The notes under the pieces were generated by a model. It made no database searches and was not told where the DNA came from. It saw only the letters and a list, made by a program, of their open reading frames with translations. The position numbers were made by a program, and so were the translations under genes. A stretch of 64,000 nt of DNA from Isoetes taiwanensis (taxonomy: Eukaryota > Streptophyta > Lycopodiopsida > Isoetales > Isoetaceae). The stretch spans positions 1,304,001 through 1,368,000 of the forward strand of contig JAJEKV010000005.1 of the NCBI GenBank assembly GCA_021234155.1, given 5' to 3'. Positions 48,872 through 60,060 of the stretch are shown in pieces (the first letter of the stretch is position 1; every line of letters starts with the position of its first letter).

Positions 48872-51800
48872 ATGTTAATGTCTAACCCCCTTAAAATTAT
48901 TACCTGGAATCTCCAGGGTATAAATAGTATCATCAAAAGGGAGCGTTTAAAGGTCTGTATATCTACCCTTAACCCTGATATTTTGCTTATCCAGGAGCAT
49001 AAGATCCATGATCTTAACCATAATGAGATTATTTCTAGATCCCTTCCTCCTAATTTTAAAGTTTGGTCTATAAGTGCTAATGACTCGTCTGCAGGTATTG
49101 CCATAGTGTGGAACATGAGAACCAACCTAGAGGTAATTCACATGGTCAATGATAACAGTGGTAGGTGGCAGATTCTGGTAGGTAATCTGGGCCCTGAAAC
49201 TATAGCCATAGCTAATGTGTACTCTTATCATAATCCCTCTGAGAGGATTGTTGTGTGGAATCAAATTAATCAAAGTTTGGCTAATATTGATGTTGATGAT
49301 CTAATTTTGGCTGGAGACTTTAACATGGTCACTGATAGCTACATGAAAAATAGGAATTTTAAAGCTCTCTTGCCTCAGGAACAGGGCGTTTGGTCCAAGC
49401 TTCTAGCTGATCATAATCTCAGAATTGCCAGAACTAAACCTAATTCATTTAGCTGGTCTGATCATAGAATTGATCCGATTTGCTGCCTTCATGACCGTTT
49501 TTACCTTAGTGAGAACCTTTGGACTACTGGCAGTAGGGTGGATAATCTAACAAGATATACTCTCTCCGACCACTATCCTCAGCAAATTTGTTTTATTGGC
49601 AAGAGCATGCATAGCAATAGAAAATCCTTTTTCAAGCTTAATGTTAATCTTTTGGATCATGAGGAGTTTATGGATAAGCTCCAGAACATTATAAACTGCC
49701 ACCCCATGCCAGCTGGTGATATTGGTTGGATGTGGTGGTGGATTAATGTTGCCAAACACATTAAAAGCTGGCTGAAATGCTGGGGCAAAGAAATCCACTA
49801 CCAGAAGCAAGCCAAGCTGGCTAATCTGAGAGATAGCCTAAGTAATGCCCCTGCTGACATGCAAGAAGACATCAAAATTCAGATAGAGAAGGAGGAAATC
49901 AGCATTGCAAAAGGCTGGAAAGTAAAGGCAAAAATCAAAGAGCTCAAGGAGGATGAGAGATGCAACTCCAAGTATTTTTTTATCAAGGCCAAGACTAAAC
50001 TCAAAAGAAATCAAATTGATGAAGTCAAGGTGGGGGATACTCAAATTTCTGGTGATCTCAACCTTAAGAAGGCTGCTGTGGACCACTTCACAAAGATCAT
50101 GGGTACCAACACTGACTGCCTTGATGGAGCGATGGACCTTTTTATTAACATTGAGAGTAAAGTCAATGATGACCAAAACAACCTCATCACGGCCCCATTT
50201 ACTGATATTGAGCTCAAGGAAGTTATCTCTGGAATGGATAATGGGAAAACCCCGACCGATGGCCTCCTCAAGGAATTTTTTAAAAGGCTTGGCCTATTTT
50301 AAGTAAAGGTATTACCAATTTAGCCAATGAGTTCAGGATAAATAAGTGTCCGGACGCTTAATCAACACGAAGTCTTATTACTCTCATTCCCAAGATTGAC
50401 TCCCCAATCTCCTTTGCTTGACAGGTAGACCAATTTCTTTACTAATGTCATTTACAAGATAATTGCGGGCCGGGTCAGCCACTCAAAAAGATTTTAAACA
50501 CCTAAATCGGTAGCACCCAATGCATATCTTAAGGATCGCTTTATCCCGACAATGTGGTCACCGCAATCTTAGGTCTACACCGGGCCAAGGAATCCAACCA
50601 AGATATTGCCCTTCTCAAACCGACATCACGTAAAAGCCGTTTGATACCTCGCCGGAAGTTTTTTGTTTAAATGTTTAGAGCTTTGGGGTTCAAACGAAGA
50701 AAGTATTGGTATGTTTAAAGCAATTTTGAGTAATTCTAGATCGGCGTTATTGTTAATGGTGAGTGTAGCCCATTCTTTGCTCTCAAAAGAGGTGTTAAGC
50801 AAGGGTGTCCTCTAGCCCCGTTTTTATTCTTAATTGTCATGGAAGCATTGCATAGCGCATCGAAAAGGCAAAGAACGAGAATTCTATCAAAGAACTTCAA
50901 CTCCCCGGATAACTCTCGGTGGACCGGATCCTCAATGGACATTTTGTCGATGATACCTTCATTTTGACTTCTATGGATCGATTCGATCATCAACACTCAA
51001 AGATATTCTCCAGACTTTGGTAATATCTCCGGGTTGCAAAATCAACCCTCTAAAATCTGCTATTCAAGCCAGGGACATGGACAAAGGGACCCAGGCGGCC
51101 GACCTTTTTGGCTGTAAGTATAACTCCCCTTGCACTAAGACTAAAATTCTGGGTATTCCCTTTGCCATCAGAAGTAATGCCTCGGATCTGTGGAATGATA
51201 TAACGATAAATTTTATAAAAGGTAGACACCACTGAACTCTAAATATCTCCAAGAATGGCAGAGCTATTATAGCCAACTTTATGATATCCTCCTCGCAGTC
51301 TATCAATCCTCGATTATTTTAGCTCCCAAAAAAGTTACTAATAAGCTTCAAGGTATCATTGGCAGGTTTATCTCTTGTGGCCAAAATAGAAGATGCTGGC
51401 ATCCAGTTTCAATGGAAGAGTGCTGCAAGCCAAAAGTAGAAGGAGGACTGGGAACAATTAACATAAGAAAGCAAGGTTTGGCTTTGGCAGCTAAATATTT
51501 TCATAAGGCCTCGTATGACAAAATCAAGCACCCCATATTCGCTTCCGACGCATTATATTGGTAAATGCCATCCCTTTGGTTGGAGAAATCTAAAGATGGA
51601 CCTGCCACACTCTATCTTCTTTCCATTCTCTGTTCCAGCCACCATTCCAGGTCTTATTAAAAAATGGATAAAGGCTTGGATTGAAGTTAAACAGATGTAC
51701 AAATTGAAAAGGGATTATCTACGATCGACCCATTTTCCTCGAATCCTCGCCTCATCTTGGATAACCCTGACATGTGTCTAGCCTGCCATTTCCCTGATCA

Positions 51801-52468
51801 AGCGAAGCTTTGGAAGCAAAAAGGAATCACCATGATCAGAGATCTTTTTGATGATAATGGGATTATTTTATTTTATAACTTCGGTCCTTGGGGGAAGGTC
51901 AAGAAAACACGCTTGTTTGTATGAAGCAATTACTAATACAGTAGTGAATGGATTGTGGTCCCACTCCCAAGACTCTTGGAATCATAACGGGGTGAATGGC
52001 TACAAAGTCAATTGGGCCTACAAGTTTCTAATGAGAGACCAAACTGTTACTATTCATCTCAAATGGGGAGTCTCTTCGGATACAGCTAGGAGGAACCTCA
52101 AATTCATGTGGAGCAGCCCAATTAATCCGAAAATCAAAGCATTCATGTGGCAGCTATGGCATAAGGAATTGGCTACTAACTGTAAGAGATTCAAGCTTTC
52201 TATGACTAATTCTGATATTTGTGACAGATGCCTAGCCTATAAGGAGGATGAGAATCATCTATTCAGGTCCCGCCTTTGGTCCGAATGGGTGCCGAAATGG
52301 CCTCTCGAGATCTTTGGCCAAAAATCTTGTCTCCCCCGGATCACAAAGAATTCTTCATGCCTAACAACCCAACAGACTGGAGAATTTATATTCTCTTGTG
52401 GAGAATTTGGAAAGGGAGAAACACTTTCATATTTGATTTTGAAATTATCCCCCCGGAAGGGATCATAA
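48872..52468 (+). pseudogene. LINE ORF2 polyprotein: endonuclease, reverse transcriptase, zf-RVT-like
   Basis: 48872-50302 is one open frame of 476 codons. It starts with the exonuclease-endonuclease-phosphatase fold: ITWNLQGIN near residue 10, IQEHK near 40, LAGDFNMVTD near 145 and LSDHYP near 230, covering the Asn, Glu, Asp and Ser-Asp-His positions. A helical linker rich in Lys follows. The reverse transcriptase continues past the stop at 50300 in shifting frames, with FVDDTF (the F/Y-x-DD site) near 50945. 51250-51570 and 51848-52468 carry the rest, including KIKAFMWQLWHKELATN and CDRCLAYKEDENHLF, the zinc-binding segment common at the end of plant L1 ORF2. Retrotransposition would need an intact relative. 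Confidence 0.8.
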
Positions 52469-53004
52469 AACAGGTAATGTATGACATTAATTGGATCCTT
52501 AGTATTAATGTATGATTCATTTATTGCTGCGTAAAACCCCTCGCTCCTCGATGACTAGGAGGCTAAAATGGAAAAGGAACAAAGCCGAAAGCAGAGAAGG
52601 AATGGATCAGATTCTTCGCCCCATCGATACATCTAGCATCTCGATGCCATATGCGTATGTGGTTGCTGCTGTGACCAAAATTACAACATTCGAAGAGATC
52701 TGATATGCGAGGCCAAAGACGCCAAAGGGAGATTCAACATGGCCATGGCGGGCATTTGTAAATGCACCTACTGCACATTTCATCTGATAATGAAGGGGAA
52801 AGCAAGGAAGAGGACAAACCAGCACCTTCAAGGATTTCACTAGCTTCTTTTAGAACTGTTCAAAATGACTCTATTTTTCAGATACCTCTTTTTCTAAAAG
52901 TATATTAAAATGTTATAGGGTTACACTTCCCTTGAAAAAAGTTTTTCCTGTACACTTAACTTATACCTAATATAAATAGTCGCCTTCAATAAAAAAAAAA
53001 AAGG

Positions 53005-55100
53005 GGAATCTTAATGGAATCTCGAAGAATCTAGGAGAATCTTGATAGAATCTTGGAGAAGCTGGAGGAATCTTGGGGTATTTTTTTGGAATCTAGGGGA
53101 ATCTTTAGAGAATCTTTGAGAATCTTAATAAAATCTAGGGGAATCTCCATAGAATCTTAAGAATCTAGGGGAATCTTTGTAGAACATTAAGAATCTAAGA
53201 AAATCTTTTGAAATCTAGAAGAATCTCAAGAGAATCTTTGGGAATCTTCCTAAAAGTTTTGAGAATCTAAGGGAATCTTGATGGAATTTTAGAGAATCTA
53301 CGAGAATCTTCATAGAACCTTTGGGCTTTATGCAGTCCCTCATATTACAAACATTTGTGTATATATATAGATATATCGGATGGGGGGCATCATTTTTAGG
53401 GTCTATATAGACACAAATCCTGGCCCTCTAAATCTTGAGGTGGCGCATTTATGGCCCTCAGATTTGATGGGGGGCATATATGGGTATGCATGGGGGCATG
53501 CACCACATGCCTGGACCGTTTGATCAGGTCACCGTAGATTTTAGGGCTGAGGAAGGTGCATTGAAATTGTGTAGCAATTAATAAGAGAGGTGAGGTGTCG
53601 TTTATGTATTTAATTCCCATTCCTCTCATTTGGATAGCGTGGCATAATATGGTTTCTCTATTGAATGTGAGAAGTGGCGAGAAACAGAAATTTCTAGAAA
53701 AGCTCTGTTCCGTTTCCAACTCCAACGTGAATTTTCTCCATAAAATAGCACATTACATATAAAGTTTTGATCTTGGCCCTTGGATAAAAAGTTGGTGAGG
53801 TGGCGTAGCTTAAGCCCTTGGATTTTGAAGGGGGCATGCATAAGTCTGTGAACCGTTGGATCAAAGTGGGAGGGCGAAATTCTAGCCCTTGATTTTATGG
53901 GGAAGGTGCAAGGAAGGTGCCAAAAAGTGAATTTGGTGTAGCAGATCTTAACCGTTAGATCAAAAGGTGAGCATAAATCCTAGCCATTAACTTTTTAATA
54001 TTAAATTAGTTTTTTTTTTTTTAAGGAGGTGAGGTGGCACCCTCATTAATAAAAAAAGTAGTGAGGTGGCAAAGCATTTATTAGTGGACATTCTAGGAAG
54101 CTTCCTTTTGTTGAATTGCCTTCAAAACCATGTAGCTTGCGGTAGAGGGGTCAGATGAAGATGGGGCCCATGCCAATGGATTCCTCTCGTCGAGAGCTTT
54201 CCAATGAGTGGTGCTTTGATACTAGTTTGTCGCAGTTGGAGCCAACACGATCAAATATTAAGAATTTTTTTGGAATGTTCGAGTTCCAAGGAATCTTTGG
54301 TAAGTTGACGGAATCTAGGAGAATCTTTATAGAATCTTAGGGAATCCAGAGGAATATCATGAGAATCTTAGAGAATCTATGGGAATCTCAAGGGAGCATC
54401 TTTGAGAATGTATTTCTTTTTGATAAAATCTTTAAGAACCTAAAGGAAACTTGATGGAATCTTGGGGAGTCTAGGGGAATCTTCATAAAATCTATGGGAA
54501 CTAGAGGAATCTCAAGAGAATCTATAGGAATCTCAAGCACTTCTTTAGGAATCTAGGGGAATCTTGATAAAATCGTTAAGAACCTAAAAGAATCTTAATG
54601 GAATCTTAGAGAATCTATAAGAATCTTGATAGAATCTTGGGGTATTCTTTTAGAATCTAAGGGAATCTTTAGAGAATCTTAGGAAGTCTCAATTGAATCT
54701 TTGGGAATCTAGGAGAATCTAAAGGAATCTTCATAAAATCTTTAAGAATCTATGGGAATCTTAATGGAATCTTGAAGAATCTAGGAGAATCTTATATAAT
54801 CTAGGAGAATTTTGATAGAATCTTGGAGAATCTAGAGGAATCTTAGGTTATTTTTTTAGAATCTAGGGGAATCTTTAGAGAATCTTTGGGAATCTTAATA
54901 AAATCTAGGGGAATCTCTATAGAATCTTAAGAATCTAGGGGAATCTTTGTAGAACATTAAGAATCCAAGAAAACCTTTAGAAATCTAGGAGAATCTTAAT
55001 AGAATATTTGGGAATCTAGCGGAATCTTCTAAAAAGTTTTGAGAATCTAAGGGAATCCTGATGGAATTTTAGAGAATCTTCATAGAATCTTCGGGCTTTA
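53005..55100. repeat. GAATCT-rich minisatellite (right block)
   Basis: Continues 46438 after the LINE. It repeats the same higher-order unit (GGGCTTTATGCAGTCCCTC at 53323). About 300 bp (53443-53743) replaces the short GTATAGAATATG... segment of the other copies; it contains its own diverged version of the ACCGTTTGATCA module. Confidence 0.8.
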
Positions 55101-56309
55101 AGCAGCCCCTCATATTACAAACACTTGTATTATATATGTATATATATGCAGTCCGGAGATAAAGTATATATTGTGTAAAATCTTTTGGGGTCTTTCTTGC
55201 TCGCCAAAGAGTTTGGCAACTGAAAACTACTAAAGTAACACACATAAGGGATAATTTTACACAATGTTCTTAGTTTTTTAGTCTAAAAAGTTCTAAAACG
55301 GTTCTAAATTTTCTGAGATTGTAATGCAATGTTAGAGCATAAAGTAGTCGAATCATGTTGTTATTTCTACTTTTTTTTCTCTACATATATGCGAACTTCA
55401 CTCCAGGCAGCTAAAAAATTGCTACTAAAGGCAAAGAACTCCAAAATATTATGGTGACACAGGTGTTTGACTAGAAGGAAACCACATGGTTTAACCAGAG
55501 GAGAGCGAGGAGTAGCAACCCCTCAGAAGTTTACCTATTTATTTATAAAATATATAGAAAAGGGTAAAAGCGGGCAGAATACTTCACCGCCAGAAAAATG
55601 CATGGTGCCCACTCGCTTTGGATGGCGTAATTGTGATGAATATGCTCAACATTGCTAAGGAGGTTGACTATCTTTTGAGCATCACCATGTTGTAGATTGG
55701 TATGTCGTTCAAAAATACATCTCAGGGAATAAAAGGGAGGGCATGTAATCACATGGCTTCATTACTTCAACTTTTGTATCCTCGGTATAAATTTATCTTG
55801 CATCATCAACTAAAACTTCAAATTTTAACTACAAGACATCGTGGATGTATTGGTATTTGTAATACTATGTGATGCAAAAACAATGGTTTGTCATTCAAGA
55901 AGTTTGTTCAACTGCCTCCCAATGTGTTTTAAGGTCCATTAGGATGTTCAGCCGAAATGGTTGTGAAATAACAAATTTCCTATCTTCTAAAACAGTTAAT
56001 ATAAAAACTTTCAGGGACAAGGTACAAAAGCATCTAATTTCTTCACACGAATTTGCCCCATAGTCAATCTTTGAATTTCATTGTAGTTCTTTCCCCCTCT
56101 ACAATGGGATTTTTTTTTTTGTGTGTGTTTTTCCTTAATACTAAGTCTTCTTAAAATGTCTGTTTTCACGAGCAGTTTTATAAATCTTTGGACTAAAGGT
56201 AATAAAAGGGCCCTTTTTAGAGGGATTTTAGAATTTTATAAATTTTTAGAAGGAATCTTCCAAACACACTTCTTAAATAAGTGCGTTTCATTTTAAACCT
56301 TGTTTTGTC
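55101..56309. other. No gene recognised
   Basis: AT-rich. Short frames at 55467-55658 and 55869-56063 have no domain and no convincing splice sites. Confidence 0.35.
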
Positions 56310-56493
56310 TGCTAATAGCATTTTATAGAATTTACATGAATTAGGAGTGCAATATCCATTTAAAATGTTTAATGTTTTACAGTTTGCATGCCATCTTCAA
56401 GTGGTGCTATTATGAACTGTCCTGATAACAATTGTCAGAATGATCGTCTTTCTTGTGTTAGTTAATTGGTGTTACTTACATTTTTATTTATAG

Positions 56494-56565
56494 GTTGAAT
56501 CTATACATATTACATGTAGTAGTAAACGGAAGAACCCAATGTCCGATAATGTTCCTGATCAAGTG
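56494..56565 (+). CDS. Exon-like segment, copy 2 (open, 24 codons)
   Basis: Bounded by TTATAG and GTAAGTAGG, phase 0 and open: VESIHITCSSKRKNPMSDN. An upstream candidate begins after TTTTACAG at about 56381. Gene unknown; only a fragment is in the duplicated block. Confidence 0.35.
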
Positions 56566-57588
56566 GTAAGTAGGCTTCTTGTTTTAATTTCATTTGCTCT
56601 TTTATTGTCTTTAGGTGCTGAATCATCTTGAATTTTCGGTTTGAAAAATCCAGGCGATTTTGTCTTATTGTTCACTCTTTATTGTTTTTTAAGGTTCATT
56701 GGATTTTGGCATATTCCTACAAATATGCCAGATCTAGGGTCCACACATATACACATCACACCCCTGTATGCTTCGGCGCTCCCCCAGTGTATGTATGTAC
56801 GTATAAAAATATGTATCGGAATGGCAAATACAGCTTCACAAACCATTGCAAAGGAAGAAAGAAAATGTTTTTGCAGTCACATAGGAGACGGCGTCCATCT
56901 GCTTCTGAACCTCCAAAACCACCCAACTCGGCTCAGCATGCACCCCAAATTCGAGTGCCATTAATGCCTAGATGAATCTACGAGTGATTCCACATCAACC
57001 CGCCCATTCCATCTGTTCTTCTATATCTGAAGCCCTACCTGCCACTGAAGTGCGTGAAATCCTGTCCATAATCTAAAGCACAGCTTGTGCTGCATAATCT
57101 AAAGCACAGCTTGTAAACCTCACCAATTGTTGAGCTTGTAAACCTCGCCAATGGTTGAAATACAGTGGAACAAGGCCGGCTCTGCCCTACAAAACCCGAA
57201 ACAAGGGCCACAACAGAAAGGAAGTGCCAGATCTTTAGTCCATCATGCCGGATTTATCCTGCAACATTAGAAACAGAGGACGGTCTTTTTTTCCCCACAA
57301 TTTCTTTGGAACATAAGCCCTGCCCTCGCGAATACCAAGCATCGGTCGCTGCATTGCTGCATGTGTCCAAAAGAACTCCAGCCAAGCTGCAGACCAGGTA
57401 TAGAAACGCATGTGCCCATAAGGAAAGTCTAATTTTAGACCTTAGAAAAAATCCACAACAAACACAGAAACCCCCTTTCTTCGGCTCACCATTGCCCAAA
57501 TCTTAGTATCCTGGTAATTTTGCAACAGTTATGTCCATAATTTCAAGGTGACTAAAGTATCCATCATCGAAGTAAAATGAGAACCTAA

Positions 57589-57893
57589 GGCCCAGATTCC
57601 ACTATCCCGGCAGTAGTTGCAGGGACGAATCGAGAGGCCACAAATCAGCAAATGACGGCCGTGTTGCTGTTCCATTGCAGGGTGGAAGATGATGAGTTGG
57701 AGTCACAAAGCATGAATTTTAGTGACAGGCGACCTTGCCCGGGAGATGCAGGAAAATTCGCCAGATTAGCAAACTAAAGCTTTGATTAGCAAACTGCCGA
57801 TCTATAAAATGTCAACTGCGGCAATTAGCCCTGATTTGCCCGCCACTTCTTCTTATCAAGTCTCGAAATAGACGCGTTAGTGGAATCTGGGCC
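57589..57893. mobile_element. 305-bp MITE, PIF/Harbinger (Tourist)-like
   Basis: Perfect terminal inverted repeats GGCCCAGATTCCACTA / TAGTGGAATCTGGGCC, with TAA on each side (57586-57588 and 57894-57896). Copy 1 of the duplication lacks it at about 11635. A TAA/TTA target and GG(C/G)CC termini fit PIF/Harbinger. It sits about 120 bp upstream of the LDH start, so it may alter that promoter (inference). Confidence 0.88.
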
Positions 57894-58010
57894 TAATAAA
57901 GGATTGAAAGGTGCCTGCTTTTTTATTGAAATGCCACGTCAGGCCTAATTTGCGCGCTGAAACAGATGAGCGAGAGAACATCGATTCTTTCCCATTTCAA
58001 GCTTTCAGCT

Positions 58011-59060
58011 ATGGCGGATTCCGGCTCCGACTCCGACGAATTTACCCTGGCTCACAAAGTTGCAGAGGCCCTATTTCTAACCATTTCAGGCAACGAGGCG
58101 CTCTCCCATCACAAAAAGACTACCAAGGTAACGGTGGTAGGGGTTGGAAATGTCGGAATGGCATGCGCCCAAACAATCTTGACTCAAGAACTCACCGGAG
58201 AAATTGCTCTTGTAGATGTTAATCCAGAAAAGCTCCGCGGTGAGATGCTCGATCTTCAGCATGGATCTGCTTTTCTCCCCCGAGTAAAAATCTTGGCTTC
58301 TACAGATTATTCCATAACGCAGGGCTCTGATATTTGCATCGTTACGGCGGGCGCTAGGCAGCGAGAAGGCGAATCTAGACTCGATCTTGCTCACCGAAAT
58401 GTAAGTCTTTATAAACTTATCATTCCGGAGCTTGTACGCCATAGCCCTGATACTATCTTGCTTATTGTCTCAAATCCGGTGGATCTTTTGACCTATATTT
58501 CATGGAAAGTTTCCGGCCTTCCTCCAAATAGAGTTATAGGCAGCGGCACAAATTTAGACTCTTCAAGATTTAGGTTTTTGATAGCAGATCGGCTGGATGT
58601 TAATGCCCTAAATGTGCATGGTTATATTATTGGGGAGCATGGAGACAGTTCCGTGGCCCTTTGGTCTAGTTTAAGTATTGGAGGTATTTCTGTGATGGAT
58701 TTTGTGAAGAACAACAATATTCATATCAAACAGGAGGATTTGGATGAGATTCATAAGATTGTTGTGAATGGGGCGTATGAAGTCATCAAGCTGAAGGGTT
58801 ACACTTCTTGGGCAATTGGATACTCTGTTGCAAATCTGACTAAAAGTCTGCTCAGGAATCAGAAGAGGATTCATCCTGTTTCTGTGCTTGCAAAGGGTTT
58901 CCATGGCATTGAAGATGAGGTTTATCTGAGCTTGCCTGTTCAACTGGGTAGATCCGGCATATTGAGCATTGTTAACTCTCAATTGTCGGATGAAGAAAAG
59001 AATTTGCTTCAAAAATCCGCCAGGACTCTGCTGGAAACTCAACATACTCTTAATATCTAA
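58011..59060 (+). CDS. LDH: L-lactate dehydrogenase (intact copy 2)
   Basis: NAD-dependent reduction of pyruvate to L-lactate in the cytosol, regenerating NAD+ in low oxygen. From ATG at 58011 it is 349 residues, close to the usual plant length; an in-frame ATG at 57966 would add 15, but MADSGSDSDEF is the likelier start. Visible sites by residue: nucleotide-binding GVGNVG at 44-49, Asp69 at the end of the second strand, substrate loop ARQREGESR with Gln117 (marking lactate rather than malate dehydrogenase) and Arg123, Asp183 and Arg186 in DSSRFRF, and catalytic His210 in GEHGDSS. The C-terminal KGFHGIEDEVYLSLP is typical. The coding region needs no intron. A MITE lies 120 bp upstream and element B 400 bp downstream. 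No targeting peptide is seen. Confidence 0.95.
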   Translation: MADSGSDSDEFTLAHKVAEALFLTISGNEALSHHKKTTKVTVVGVGNVGMACAQTILTQELTGEIALVDVNPEKLRGEMLDLQHGSAFLPRVKILASTDYSITQGSDICIVTAGARQREGESRLDLAHRNVSLYKLIIPELVRHSPDTILLIVSNPVDLLTYISWKVSGLPPNRVIGSGTNLDSSRFRFLIADRLDVNALNVHGYIIGEHGDSSVALWSSLSIGGISVMDFVKNNNIHIKQEDLDEIHKIVVNGAYEVIKLKGYTSWAIGYSVANLTKSLLRNQKRIHPVSVLAKGFHGIEDEVYLSLPVQLGRSGILSIVNSQLSDEEKNLLQKSARTLLETQHTLNI

Positions 59061-59659
59061 ATCTAAAGCTGGAATTCATTTCCTTGTTGGCGCTCAATGT
59101 ACATAAATCATTTTTTTGTTCTGTATTTGCTTTGTATCTATACCAACCCATTCATGCTACTTGTGCATGGTATTGCACAGGTTGTGGAGGGCTAGGCCTA
59201 TCATATTTACTTTGCTTGAGTATTTAAGTATATTCAACAATGTAGATCAACATTGTATCACCTGGATTAGATGTGCCCAAGGAGTTTGGATATGATACAA
59301 AGCCCATGTTTCTCAGTCTATTTGAAGGCCCTCTACCCTACCACCCTTCAATAGGGAAGTTTATTCTTCCACCATCAATATTTCAATTACCCTCGTTGAA
59401 GATTGAAGCCTTTTTGGATGGATTCCTCTAGCGGTGCTTTGGTGGAACTGGCACCACAATATAAAAAAGGGTCGCATATTTAACCTGGGGCTTAATGTGG
59501 TGCTGACACGTGTCATTCCCCAATAACACGGAATGGAAGTTGGGTCTACCAATTCCGTGTTACCTGTTCTCCCGGTTTCAATGTTAATTTTAGTGTTTGT
59601 TTGTCTTTATTTCAACAACTCAAGTTTCAAAGATTCATATTACGAGTCTCACATTAAAA

Positions 59660-59800
59660 CATTCATTAAACTCCAGTCTCACATTAAAACTCCAGTTTCA
59701 AACAAAACTCAGTTTCAAAACTCCAGTTTCAAACAAAACAGAACTCAGTTTCAAACTCCAGTTTCACATTAAAACTCCAGTTTCAAACAAAACAGAACTA
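59660..59800. repeat. Short repeats near the left end of element B
   Basis: Several copies of AAACTCCAGT(T/C)TCA(A/C)A spaced 15-30 bp. Element A has a comparable CTCC(A/C)AGTTTT tract at 11945-12000, in the same relative position. Confidence 0.7.
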
Positions 59801-60060
59801 TTATGCACTTCAATTCCTGCTGCAAACTCCTGTATCAACTCCTGCTGCATCATTTCCTGCAATAATAATAAAAGTCCAACATAATCAGAGTTGCATATTT
59901 AATCAGAGATGCATATTTGAAAAAACTTACAATGAATTAACCAAGGGGTGCCGCATTAAAACTCATACTTCCAGCGTGAATGACAATATTACGTATTTGA
60001 TTTTTTGTAATTGAAACTCTTCCACTTTCGAATAAGGTTTTTCATCACGTAAATATTTCT

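Larger units (their letters stand above)
46439..53004 (+). mobile_element. L1-type plant LINE, 6.6 kb, near full length
   Basis: Inserted in the GAATCT minisatellite. GGAATCTT lies before it (46431-46438) and after its 12-nt polyA (52991-53002, duplication at 53005-53012). It holds ORF1 with a DUF4283-like domain and ORF2 with endonuclease, reverse transcriptase and a C-terminal zinc-binding segment, the usual order of plant L1 elements. A GA microsatellite lies between the ORFs. Both ORFs have stops or frame changes; ORF2's endonuclease frame is fully open. Confidence 0.88.
56310..59459. repeat. Segmental duplication, copy 2, left part
   Basis: Counterpart of 10163-14742 without elements A, C, the 176-bp MITE and the 54-bp duplication. 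It has its own 305-bp MITE and an extra 190 bp at about 59175-59370 absent from copy 1. It resumes after element B at 62639. Confidence 0.9.

Noticed and set aside
53005-55100. A CRISPR-like array from regular GAATCT repeats
   Set aside because: Repeats and spacers are not distinct, the units are degenerate, and the DNA is eukaryotic.
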